Origin: Fidelibacterota bacterium
GTDB taxonomy: Bacteria; Fidelibacterota; UBA8477; JABMPR01
Assembly (NCBI GenBank): GCA_018650445.1
Contig: JABIFX010000163.1
Location: 1-32,455, forward strand
Direction of reading: 5' to 3'
Length of the DNA: 32,455 nucleotides
Positions 1-8,142 of the stretch are shown in pieces. The position numbers and the translations under genes are program-made. The notes beneath the pieces were generated by a model. The model made no database searches, had not been told where the DNA came from, and was given only the letters and a program-made list of their open reading frames with translations. How positions within the stretch are numbered: the stretch's first letter is position 1; each line of letters opens with the position of its first letter.

Positions 1-255
1 GAAGCGTATTAACATGAAATCGCAGCACCATGAGGTGTTTGCTTAATATGTTGGAGGCCCGGAAAGTGTCTCTTATTTTTTAAGCGATCTTGTCCGAATT
101 ACTTTGACGACTTACATGCGGCTTATACCCCTGGCAACGGAACCATCGGTAGTGCTCAGAATTTTACGCCCGTCTGGCTAGATGATTTTGATGATTATGA
201 TTCAATCAGGTGGGAAAAGAGTGATGGTTGGTCCTGGAATGGGAATAATGCACTA

Positions 256-1401
256 TTGGTAGCTGCAAACATTGTCTATGATGAGGGTCAAATGATTCTG
301 TGCCTGACCTTACCTGGTGAAGAAGGTCTGGTTGACATCCATCCACCACATGCCTTATGGGCCAGAGCGCATTATCCTGATTCTGTCGTGGTTCAGTTTA
401 GCGAAGAACTTGATTCAATAACTGCTGAATCCTTGACAACTTTCACCATCACGGGATCACCAATTCTTGCGGCTACCCTCCAACCAGACCACCGCACGGT
501 GAGTCTCAAGGTCCAGAATCTGAGTTTAACAGGCTCTGCAGTTCTGCAAGCGTTTGGAATAAGGGATCTGGCCGACCCGGTAAATACCCAGGAAAATACA
601 AGCGTGCCTATCAAAATACCAGCACCCCTGGACCTACCAATCAATATTGATTGTGGTGGGCCAGGCGCTCAGGGTTTTCTGGCGGACCAGGTGTGGGCAG
701 AATCCATGGAATATGGACATGAGGGGGGAGGTAATCAGACTGCAACCTGGTATCCGGATCTTGCAGGTACTGATCTTGATAGCGTAATGGCCACATCGCT
801 GAATCGCTATTCCAGATATCATGTCCGCTTGAATCCAGGGACATTCGATATCGAATTGTATTTCGCTGAACATTTTTACGATGAAATTGGTGATCGTGTT
901 TTCCAATTGTATGTTGAAGATTCACTCATTGTGGCTGAGTTAGATGTCTTCAATCAGGTTGGAAATACTGGCGTTTTTAGTATTAACCTCCCAGGAATTG
1001 AGATCAGCGATGGAAGTTTGGATATTATCGGATCTGCTTTGATTTATGGCCAGGGCTACGCCTACGCAGGTCCTCTGCTCAATGCCATCCAGGTTGATGG
1101 TGAGTATTGGGTGAATATTGAGAATAACACTAGACCAGATCAATATCAGTTCAATCATATTTATCCCAATCCTTTTAACTCTTACGCTTATTTTGAATTC
1201 ACCCTACCAGAACGGGCATGGGTTAAGGTTTCACTATATGATTTAAGAGGTTCACTTGTTCAAAAACCAGTATCGCGAAGTTATACACCAGGTAGTCACC
1301 GTCATGCTATTGAAGGGCAGGGTATGTCGAGTGGTGTTTACATCCTACAATTCGAATCCAGAAATATTGTAAGAAACTGGAAGATTCTGATGTTGAAATA
1401 A
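256..1401 (+). CDS. Secreted malectin-domain protein with T9SS C-terminal sorting domain, 5' end missing or decayed
   Basis: The best open frame starts at a TTG at 256, but the same frame is open from 34, and residues encoded at about 175-255 (WLDDFDDYDSIRWEKSDGW) already look like the first strands of a GH16/concanavalin-type glucanase domain. No ATG, GTG or TTG exists between 34 and 256, so TTG 256 is probably not the real start. From TTG 256, residues 35-125 resemble a bacterial Ig-like (SbsA-type) domain. Residues 128-285 resemble malectin, a carbohydrate-binding fold (INIDCGGPG at the start, FDIELYFAEHFY, FQLYVEDSL). Residues 295-381 form a T9SS type A sorting tail with the hallmark IYPNPFNS and SSGVYILQF. 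The protein would be an exported polysaccharide-binding or degrading protein. There is no visible signal peptide in frame. It may be a 5'-truncated or frameshifted gene. The tail is convincing; the GH16 assignment is weak. Confidence 0.65.
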   Translation: MVAANIVYDEGQMILCLTLPGEEGLVDIHPPHALWARAHYPDSVVVQFSEELDSITAESLTTFTITGSPILAATLQPDHRTVSLKVQNLSLTGSAVLQAFGIRDLADPVNTQENTSVPIKIPAPLDLPINIDCGGPGAQGFLADQVWAESMEYGHEGGGNQTATWYPDLAGTDLDSVMATSLNRYSRYHVRLNPGTFDIELYFAEHFYDEIGDRVFQLYVEDSLIVAELDVFNQVGNTGVFSINLPGIEISDGSLDIIGSALIYGQGYAYAGPLLNAIQVDGEYWVNIENNTRPDQYQFNHIYPNPFNSYAYFEFTLPERAWVKVSLYDLRGSLVQKPVSRSYTPGSHRHAIEGQGMSSGVYILQFESRNIVRNWKILMLK

Positions 1402-1420
1402 TTCCTACGGCTTGGCAGGT

Positions 1421-1458
1421 AAGCTCAGGAACCGCCCTTCGACAAGCTCAGGAACCGC
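1421..1458. repeat. Short direct repeat (two 15-bp copies) in the convergent intergenic gap
   Basis: The 15-mer AAGCTCAGGAACCGC occurs exactly twice, at 1421-1435 and 1444-1458, separated by CCTTCGAC (1436-1443). The composite CCTTCGACAAGCTCAGG resembles a short dispersed intergenic repeat that I recall from many unrelated bacterial genomes, where spurious ORFs read it as VPEPVEG-like peptides. That link is from memory. It lies between the convergent ends of the T9SS protein and the MATE gene. Confidence 0.5.
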
Positions 1459-1495
1459 ATATACATAATCACCAGGAGTGTTTTAAATCTTCAGC

Positions 1496-2911
1496 CTAAA
1501 CTTCAGGTCCAATAGGATTGGCGGGGTGTTGAGAGGGGAGGAATCCCGGAGTCTCAATGACACTCATGTTTTTCCACTTTCCACCATAAAACCTACCTAG
1601 AAAAGTGAGACCCATGGCAATAATAAAAAGAGCACAGAAGGTCCAGGGTAGGTAAAGGCTAGAATCAAATATATCTACTGCGATATAGGTTGGGATAATC
1701 AGCACAAAAATCGATAGTACCGTCGTTACTCGCATGACAAAATGGGTATCGCCAGCACCTTTGATAGCTGCAGAATACAGGATACTCAGAGCATCAAACA
1801 CTGCATAGACAGCCACAAAACGCAGCAATATGATGGTAACATTGAACGTTTCGGGAGTTGTATCAAAGGGAGCTATAAAGACATGCGGAATAACTACATA
1901 AAGAAAGGTACAAAAAATCATGTAGACCATACCCAGTTGAATTGCCGAGTTAGCCGCAAATTGGGCTGTCTTCGGATCGCCAGCGCCAATATTCTGGCCT
2001 ACGATCATGGATACCGCGATTCCCAGACCAAACATGGGCATAAAAGCCAGACTATTAATATTTATGGCGATATTTGTAGCAGCGAGTTCCATCTGTCCAA
2101 TCCGACCCAAAATGAGGATAAAGGCGGTAAAACCCATGATTTCCAGAAAATAGTGTCCACCACTGGGTAAGCCATATTTGAGGAATCGCTTCATAAAGGA
2201 CGTGTCCCAGGATCTGGATGACCAGATCTTGAATCGAATTTCATTTTGAGGTCTGAAAATCAGCAAGAGGTACATAATTATGGAGGAAAATCCTGCGATG
2301 ATAGTGGCAAGTGCAGCTCCAGCAATGCCCATCTCAGGAAAAATACCAATCCCAAATATCAGGAGATAATCCAAAATTAAATTGATCACCGTTGTAAATA
2401 CATTGACCCACATAACAGGCCAATTTCGACCTTGTCCAGTAAAGAATCCGGCAAATGCTGATGATAGAATTGGACCCAGACCACCAAAGCACAGAATTCT
2501 GAAATAGGTACTTTCCATAATTTGGAGTTTTTCACTATGCCCAACAATACTGAATAGCATACTAGAGAAAGGTGACACCATCAGGAGAATGGTTGCTCCG
2601 AAAAGGGAGAGGTAGAGACTGTGCCAGAGCACCGCTCCTACCTTTTGCTCCTCCTTTGCACCTACATATTGTGAGACGAAGGTACCTGCATAGCTAACAG
2701 TACCAATAAAGAGGCAGATAAACGCAAAATTAAGAATTCCCGCTGGAACAGCCGCTGCCAAAGCTTCCTCTGAGTGCCAACTTAGAAACATACGATCTAC
2801 AAATTGTTGAATTGACCAGGATCCAGTACTCAGGATCAGTGGAAAGGCCACTACCAGAACATGACGATAACCAAACTCTGAAGTCCACCTGGTTTTAATA
2901 CTGTCAAGCAA
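1496..2911 (-). CDS. MATE family efflux transporter (NorM/DinF type)
   Basis: This predicted inner-membrane antiporter would export cationic drugs or metabolites in exchange for Na+ or H+. The 471-residue length and about twelve hydrophobic segments match the MATE family. The N-terminal half has the typical WSIQQFVDRMFLS segment in helix 1 and the later QNIGAGDP motif, a hallmark of the second MATE half. The start is a TTG at 2911, supported by GAGGAG nine bases upstream; no nearby in-frame ATG fits better. The gene stands alone and is divergent from the SLC13-type permease, with 269 bases between them. The substrate cannot be read from sequence. Confidence 0.9.
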   Translation of the reverse strand: MLDSIKTRWTSEFGYRHVLVVAFPLILSTGSWSIQQFVDRMFLSWHSEEALAAAVPAGILNFAFICLFIGTVSYAGTFVSQYVGAKEEQKVGAVLWHSLYLSLFGATILLMVSPFSSMLFSIVGHSEKLQIMESTYFRILCFGGLGPILSSAFAGFFTGQGRNWPVMWVNVFTTVINLILDYLLIFGIGIFPEMGIAGAALATIIAGFSSIIMYLLLIFRPQNEIRFKIWSSRSWDTSFMKRFLKYGLPSGGHYFLEIMGFTAFILILGRIGQMELAATNIAININSLAFMPMFGLGIAVSMIVGQNIGAGDPKTAQFAANSAIQLGMVYMIFCTFLYVVIPHVFIAPFDTTPETFNVTIILLRFVAVYAVFDALSILYSAAIKGAGDTHFVMRVTTVLSIFVLIIPTYIAVDIFDSSLYLPWTFCALFIIAMGLTFLGRFYGGKWKNMSVIETPGFLPSQHPANPIGPEV

Positions 2912-3180
2912 ATCAATCAGCTCCTCTATTGTCCTGCAAAAGGTTGATCACCTCGTCACGACTGATAAAATTATTAGCAGAGCATACTAATAAGCATTAG
3001 CAAGCATATTGCATGAAATTATCAATCATTTAATAACAATATTGAGCAGAAAATGTTCTCAGGCGGTTTGCAATACCAGATTGATGAAGCCTTGCGCTAC
3101 AAGCGATTTACCCTTACCTTTCAAATATTCATAGTAGATTAGCAGATCAGTGTAAAGACGCGCAAACTGACAGGTACTAG

Positions 3181-5535
3181 ATGACTATATCCATGATATT
3201 TGTACTCGCCGTTCTCGGTGGAGCCGTAATTCTCTTTGTCACGGAGTGGATTCGCGTTGATCTCGTGGCTCTGTCCGTGTTACTGATTTTATCCATCTTT
3301 GGGGTTATCACCCATTCCCATGCTATTGCAGGATTCAGTAATACGGCCATTATCACCATCGCCTCAGTGCTGGTATTAAGCGCCGGACTGGTCAGAACGG
3401 GCGTGGCTCAAATCCTGGGCGGCCAGATACTCAAGCTTTCCGGGGACAGTGAAATTAAGCTATTGGTCATCATGATGGTGACTGTTGGAGCGTTGTCGGG
3501 AGTCATGAATAATATTGGGGTGGCAGCACTCATGCTTCCAGTTGTTATGGAAATTGCCCATAGGACAGGCCGGTCACCTTCAAAACTATTAATTCCCCTC
3601 GCATTCGCCTCTTTATTTGGTGGTCTAACAACGCTCATTGCAACCGCTCCCAACATTCTTATCAGCAATGCTTTGGAAATGGGAGGGCTTCAGCCCTTTG
3701 GTTTATTCGATTTTACACCAGTAGGTATCATTGCCATGTTGGTTGGAATTACCTACGTGGTCCTGTGGGGCAGGCATATGCTCCCAGATAGAGACCTGGG
3801 ACGCTCTACATCCATCGCTGATACTTTAAATGGACAGTATGAGCTCAATGATCGCCTCCTGACCATGAGCATCCCATCAGATTCAGCTTTAAAAGATAAA
3901 AATCTGGCCGAAAGTCGTCTAGGGTCGGCGCTAGGGTTTAATGTACTCGCTATTCTCAGGGGAGAGAAGACCCTGCTGGCTCCAGGACCTGATACTCAAC
4001 TACGAGCTGAAGATAAACTGCTCGTAGGCGGGAGAAGAGATCAGGTCGGTACCCTCCATGACTGGAAAACACTTACCCTGAAACATGGTTGGTTGGTGGG
4101 TGAGCATGAATTGAACGAGGCTCTCCGCTTTGCAGAATTCAAAATTTCACCTGACTCCAAATTTATCGGAAAAACGTTTAAGGAAGCAGGAACACGCAAT
4201 TCATTTGAGATAAATATCATTGCCGTTATTCAAAAAAACAAAGTGCGGGTCTCTCGCCTGAGAAATTATCGATTCAACGCTGATGATTTACTGATTGCCA
4301 TTGGTCAAACAGATAAGCTGGATACCATGGCAGCCAGTAAGCAGGTCAGCGAGTTCAAGTATGTTACGCCACGGAAAATTGCTCTGAAATACAAGCTACA
4401 TAGACATCTCATAGGAATTCATATCCCGGATGAATCCGCACTGGCAACTCGCAGCATTGCACGTAGTCATCTCAAGAGTGTCTTGGGTATCAATGTGTTG
4501 GGTATCAGAAGAGGTTCAGAAGTCATTTTTATGCCACCGGCTACCCAAGAACTTGAAGCCAACGATATTCTTATCGTGATTGGAGAGCCTGAAATTCTTG
4601 AGATTCTCAATTGCTTACAAAATCTGGAGTTGGAGGAACAATCTGAGAATGATCTGGAGCGTCTGGAATCTGATGAGGTGGGAGTGGCAGAAATCACCTT
4701 GTCGCCTCGTAATTCTGCAGCGGGAAAAACGATTGGTGAACTCTATTTTCGAGAAAAATTTGGACTGACTGTATTGGCGATCTGGCGAAGGGATAGAGCC
4801 TATCGTACCAATCTCAGGGATTTTGTGCTGGAACCTGGAGATGCTCTCATGGTTTACGGCTTACGACAAAATCTGGGAATGCTCCAGAAGGAGGATGATT
4901 ACCTTATCATCAGTGGTTTGGATCAGCCACTTTATAAAAAAGACAAGGTCATGATCGCTGCTGGAATTGAACTAGGCGTATTGTTGGCAGTGGCTGTTGG
5001 TTGGTTGCCCATTTTTATTGCCGCGCTGGCTGGTGCTGTCCTCATGGTGCTCACAAAATGTCTCACCATGGATGAAGCCTATGAAGCCATTGAATGGCGT
5101 GCAATCATGCTTATCGCAGGTATGCTGAGTCTTGGTGTTGCGATGCAGGAAACTGGAGTGACGACCTTGCTGGCAGATACTGTATTGGGGTCACTGGCTT
5201 TTCTGGGTCCACAGGGTATCATTGCCGGATTATATATTATCACCTGTCTTTTTGCCCAGGTCATGCCCACAGCTGCAGTGGCTGTTCTCATGGCGCCTAT
5301 GGCCATCGTCACGGCTTCAAATTTAGGGCTCTCACCCTACGCTCTCGCCATGGTGGTAGCCCTGGGAAGTTCGGCCAGTTTCTTAAGCCCGGTCGGGCAC
5401 CCTGTGAATCTATTGGTTATGGGAATTGGTGGCTATCGTTTTACCGATTATACCCGTGTAGGTTTGCCCCTGGTCATTCTTTTTGGCTTAATTGCGGTCT
5501 TTATATTGCCGCTATTCTGGCCACTTCACATTTAA
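3181..5535 (+). CDS. SLC13/DASS-type permease with four central TrkA-C (RCK-C) domains
   Basis: This is a predicted inner-membrane ion or anion transporter of the SLC13/ArsB-NhaD superfamily (sulfate, dicarboxylate, citrate and similar). Residues 1-205 are hydrophobic, with a conserved first half containing GVMNNIGVAALMLPV and TAPNILISNAL. Residues 589-784 supply the second half with MPTAAVAVLMAPMAI and LGSSASFLSPVGHPVN. Between them lie four tandem TrkA-C/RCK-C modules at roughly 227-290, 317-381, 409-474 and 501-568, each ending in a DxLLVxG-like strand (EDKLLVGG, DDLLIAIG, NDILIVIG, GDALMVYG). RCK-C modules usually bind small regulatory ligands. Many family members carry two, giving about 590-620 residues, so this 784-residue form is expanded. 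The ATG at 3181 has only a weak AGGT upstream. The gene appears monocistronic. Confidence 0.88.
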   Translation: MTISMIFVLAVLGGAVILFVTEWIRVDLVALSVLLILSIFGVITHSHAIAGFSNTAIITIASVLVLSAGLVRTGVAQILGGQILKLSGDSEIKLLVIMMVTVGALSGVMNNIGVAALMLPVVMEIAHRTGRSPSKLLIPLAFASLFGGLTTLIATAPNILISNALEMGGLQPFGLFDFTPVGIIAMLVGITYVVLWGRHMLPDRDLGRSTSIADTLNGQYELNDRLLTMSIPSDSALKDKNLAESRLGSALGFNVLAILRGEKTLLAPGPDTQLRAEDKLLVGGRRDQVGTLHDWKTLTLKHGWLVGEHELNEALRFAEFKISPDSKFIGKTFKEAGTRNSFEINIIAVIQKNKVRVSRLRNYRFNADDLLIAIGQTDKLDTMAASKQVSEFKYVTPRKIALKYKLHRHLIGIHIPDESALATRSIARSHLKSVLGINVLGIRRGSEVIFMPPATQELEANDILIVIGEPEILEILNCLQNLELEEQSENDLERLESDEVGVAEITLSPRNSAAGKTIGELYFREKFGLTVLAIWRRDRAYRTNLRDFVLEPGDALMVYGLRQNLGMLQKEDDYLIISGLDQPLYKKDKVMIAAGIELGVLLAVAVGWLPIFIAALAGAVLMVLTKCLTMDEAYEAIEWRAIMLIAGMLSLGVAMQETGVTTLLADTVLGSLAFLGPQGIIAGLYIITCLFAQVMPTAAVAVLMAPMAIVTASNLGLSPYALAMVVALGSSASFLSPVGHPVNLLVMGIGGYRFTDYTRVGLPLVILFGLIAVFILPLFWPLHI

Positions 5536-5845
5536 TAATAGACTCTAAGAGACACCAGGTGAAAATTTAATAGTTGTCCGGATCGGTCGGATCAGAAGTC
5601 CTTTGTAATTGAGAGTAATGAGATAAATGAGGAACCTGAAGGAGAGCTTGTTCCACCTCCGGGAGGTCGACTTATTCCACTATTGAGTATTGATTACTAA
5701 TAACAAGGAAGAAAAGAACTGCCAGATGGTGCTGGTCAGAAACATGCCCTTCACCTGTATTATTTTGGGGAGTAATATTTCTAGCGCATCGAGGAATTCA
5801 TGATTCGGTGCCAGCCACACTCTGGGCTGAAATACTTGAAGTTGG

Positions 5846-5889
5846 ATTCAACATGAGATCATAGAATTTTCATTGGACTCATGTTGAAT
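5846..5889. repeat. Perfect 12-bp inverted repeat with 20-nt loop
   Basis: ATTCAACATGAG at 5846-5857 is the exact reverse complement of CTCATGTTGAAT at 5878-5889, separated by 20 bases. No T-run follows, so it is not a standard rho-independent terminator. It could be an operator, an mRNA hairpin or the remnant of a mobile element end. Confidence 0.55.
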
Positions 5890-5945
5890 ATCACCTAATT
5901 TATTTGACATTTTTAGTTTAGGACAAAACTAATTTATCCGTTTAA

Positions 5946-6179
5946 CGGGGGACAACCATATCGGTATCAAATGTATCAGCTAATCGAATACAGGTTGAAA
6001 AAATTGATTTGAGAGGCCGAATAGCTTATAAATTCAATATTGATCGAATATACAGCAAGAGCCAAATTGTATGGAAGGGAGTGGATTCTAACGGAATGTT
6101 CATTCCAGAAGGTGCTTTTCTCTTTTGCCCATCAGCATGTGGCAAGCAGCAAGTCAGGGAAATGATTTATTCTCCATGA
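5946..6179 (+). pseudogene. Relic of a T9SS/FlgD-like C-terminal tail
   Basis: The frame from 5946 to the TGA at 6177-6179 reads as the end of a secreted-protein sorting domain: IDLRGRIAYKF, then SQIVWKGVDSNGMFIPEG, then AFLFCPSACGKQQVREMIY. The order YDLxGR, WxGxDxxG, xPxGxYxF, KxxKMI is the standard T9SS/FlgD-like Ig tail. It has no start codon, no YPNPFN segment before it, and a stop in the same frame at 5943. It is therefore best read as the 3' remnant of a lost secreted-protein gene. Confidence 0.55.
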
Positions 6180-6307
6180 TATTGATGGCGGTGAATTTAT
6201 AAATACCGGAGTTCATGATTTAAGTTTTAAGTAAATGAAATTTGAGATAACAGCGTCTCATCCTTTAGAAACTGATTTGAGCCAATTTTAAGGAATATGG
6301 TATCTAG

Positions 6308-7360
6308 ATGATTGTAAAGCACAAGCGGACAACCCCTTACATAGCAATCGCAGCAGTATTAATTGTGGTACTTTTGTTTGTGCCATTCCCACATAGAACC
6401 TCTCTGAAGGCTGTGGTCACTGCTTCAAATCAATTTCAGATTCTATCCAACGGAAATGGTGCCTACTCGACATTTCATAAAGATTTATGGAAGAATCTTA
6501 CGCTCAGTTCTAGAAGTTTAGTGCCAGATCGCGGTGGTTTAGTTATTTACAAAGCAAATCCCGATTTGTCTCAAGGTTTAGTATCAATAGGGGATACCCT
6601 CGCCTGGCTGTATTCATCAACAATTTCAGATAAGATTGTAAGCCTTGAAGGAAATGTTAATACACTTAAAGCCTCTCTTGAATTTGAACGGTCCGGTAGC
6701 AAGGAAACTGAGATTGAAGCTGCTAGACTCCAGTTAACCTATGCCAGGGCACGTCTTGAAGAACAGCAGAAAATTCTCGAGCGCTCTAAAAGTCTACTTG
6801 ATGGGAAAATAATACCGCAGCAAGAATATGATATTGAAATACGCAGGGAAAGACTTAATGCAATCAGGGTCTCAATCGCTGAAGCAAATCTGGGATCTGC
6901 CCTGAGCGGCGCTCAGTCCAGGAAATTAGATGTTTTTCGCGCTCAGATAGCAGATGAAGAAAAAAAATTAGCTCTGGCTCGTGATGTGTTGGCGCATATG
7001 ACCTTTGTGAGTCCACTTTCCGGAAAATTGCTATTTCCTCTTTCCGTAGATACCCTCATGAGCATTGAGCAAGTTGATACCTTAGTGGCCATGTTTCCAA
7101 TCCAGGGAGGATCGCTCAGTATGATTGAGTGGACATCCCAATTGACGTTAATAGGCCCTCATTTTGAATTGAATGTGAGTCAAGATCAAATGCAAGTTGA
7201 TGACCATATCCTCAGAGTGGGAAGTCAACAATTAATCCTGGTCCGTATTCGGATTGATAATACTGAAGGCTTATTGGTACCTGGTCAAACGCTGGAAGTC
7301 TCAGTAAAGTTTTCATCAAAAAGTGTATTTCAAATGTTGGCAGAATTGTTTCAGGATTAA
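6308..7360 (+). CDS. HlyD-like membrane fusion protein
   Basis: This is a predicted periplasmic adaptor anchored in the inner membrane. Residues 10-29 form one hydrophobic segment after a basic start (MIVKHKRT). A barrel-sandwich half follows. Residues about 108-235 form a long charged helical hairpin (coiled coil) with many E, R and Q residues. The second half-lipoyl strand (FVSPLSGKLLFPL) and a beta-barrel follow. Such adaptors normally link an inner-membrane exporter to an outer-membrane channel, but no ABC or RND pump is adjacent. The next genes are a VTC polymerase, which abuts directly (the TAA at 7358 is followed at once by TTGATG), and DUF4956, so it probably serves that system. AAGGA at 6290-6294 lies 13 bases before the ATG, a slightly long spacing. 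Confidence 0.82.
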   Translation: MIVKHKRTTPYIAIAAVLIVVLLFVPFPHRTSLKAVVTASNQFQILSNGNGAYSTFHKDLWKNLTLSSRSLVPDRGGLVIYKANPDLSQGLVSIGDTLAWLYSSTISDKIVSLEGNVNTLKASLEFERSGSKETEIEAARLQLTYARARLEEQQKILERSKSLLDGKIIPQQEYDIEIRRERLNAIRVSIAEANLGSALSGAQSRKLDVFRAQIADEEKKLALARDVLAHMTFVSPLSGKLLFPLSVDTLMSIEQVDTLVAMFPIQGGSLSMIEWTSQLTLIGPHFELNVSQDQMQVDDHILRVGSQQLILVRIRIDNTEGLLVPGQTLEVSVKFSSKSVFQMLAELFQD

Positions 7361-7363
7361 TTG

Positions 7364-8131
7364 ATGCCCGGTCGTCAAGAAAACAAGTATATCATCCCCA
7401 TGTACTCCATGGATGAGATTCGTCATGCTATAGCCCCCTACGTGATTGCGGACAATCATCATGCTCTACAGGAATCCAACATTTACGAGATTCGGTCCAT
7501 TTATTTTGACACTTTTATGTTAAAGGATTATTACGAGAAGCATGTCGGGCTGCAGATGCGTAAGAAATTGCGCTTGCGGGGCTATAATCAAGCGGGTGCT
7601 GCGAGTGAAGTGTTCCTGGAAATAAAGTGGAAAAATAACACTTATATTTCCAAAGATCGAACCCCTGTTAAATATGCCGATGTGGCCAAGCTTCTTGCCG
7701 GAGGAGATTTGGACAAAATCCTTCCATACAGAAAGGATTTCCCGAATTCCCAGGAAAAAGCCAGCAAATTTTTATTCTACTTGAAACGGAGTTCACGGGT
7801 CCCCGTGAATCTGGTGACCTATAGCAGGGAAGCGTATATTGGAAAATTTAACCATTCTGACCGAATAACTTTTGATAGCAATATTCGTTCTATGATGTTT
7901 CCGGGGTTGGGTGATCTTTTTGAAGAGAGCAAACTGATTCCATTTCTTGAACGTGAATTTGTTTTAGAATTCAAATCTGAGAATCCCATGCCTGAGTGGT
8001 TCAAACGTATTATTCGAAAGCATAATCTTAAAAAACAAGCTTACTCCAAATATGTGAGAGGAGTAGATGCCCATTATCGACATGTTGGGGATTGTAGCAA
8101 AGGTGAAATTATTTCCATGAGTCATTATTAG
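7364..8131 (+). CDS. VTC-domain polyphosphate polymerase family protein
   Basis: The family polymerises inorganic phosphate into polyphosphate from nucleoside triphosphate in a tunnel lined by basic residues, as in yeast Vtc4. Numbering from the ATG at 7364 (a TTG at 7361 is also in frame), the conserved charged positions are visible: K8 in ENKYIIP, R44 in IRSIYFDT, R66-R72 in MRKKLRLRGY, E87 and K89 in FLEIKWK, R155 in YSREAYIG, E202 in LEFKSE and the terminal YSKYVRG (227-233). At 255 residues it is a single soluble catalytic domain with no membrane segment. It follows the adaptor gene without a gap and precedes the DUF4956 gene by 11 bases. VTC and DUF4956 genes are commonly paired in bacteria. 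Family membership is well supported; the actual product is not. Confidence 0.85.
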   Translation: MPGRQENKYIIPMYSMDEIRHAIAPYVIADNHHALQESNIYEIRSIYFDTFMLKDYYEKHVGLQMRKKLRLRGYNQAGAASEVFLEIKWKNNTYISKDRTPVKYADVAKLLAGGDLDKILPYRKDFPNSQEKASKFLFYLKRSSRVPVNLVTYSREAYIGKFNHSDRITFDSNIRSMMFPGLGDLFEESKLIPFLEREFVLEFKSENPMPEWFKRIIRKHNLKKQAYSKYVRGVDAHYRHVGDCSKGEIISMSHY

Positions 8132-8142
8132 AAAGAGAAAGC

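Larger units (their letters stand above)
5536..6307. other. 772-bp intergenic stretch with gene relics and an inverted repeat
   Basis: No intact gene is seen here. The stretch holds a perfect 12-bp inverted repeat (5846-5889), a decayed T9SS-like tail (5946-6179), and short open frames with plausible composition but no start, for example about 45 codons ending at the TAA near 5700. A TTGACA hexamer at 5904-5909 has no convincing -10 partner. An AAGGA at 6290-6294 is the likely ribosome binding site of the next gene. The region reads as eroded coding DNA. Confidence 0.5.

Noticed and set aside
1742-2170. Plus-strand ORF of 142 codons opposite the MATE gene
   Set aside because: It lies entirely antisense to a well-supported transporter and its composition (Ser/His/Gln-rich) is that of a shadow frame.
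3062-3180. Possible gene relic upstream of the permease: a minus-strand frame reading LYTDLLIYYEYLKGKGKSL and a plus-strand frame reading IDEALRYKRFTLTF, faintly like the start of a GGDEF domain
   Set aside because: Both are under 45 codons, they are mutually antisense, and neither has a start with a ribosome binding site or a secure family match.
5094-5570. Plus-strand ORF of 158 codons overlapping the 3' end of the SLC13-type gene
   Set aside because: It is an out-of-frame shadow of the second membrane half, rich in Cys and His, with no supporting start.
5904-5933. TTGACA at 5904-5909 as promoter of the adaptor-VTC-DUF4956 operon
   Set aside because: No acceptable -10 hexamer lies 16-18 bases downstream, and the distance to the gene is about 400 bases with a relic in between.
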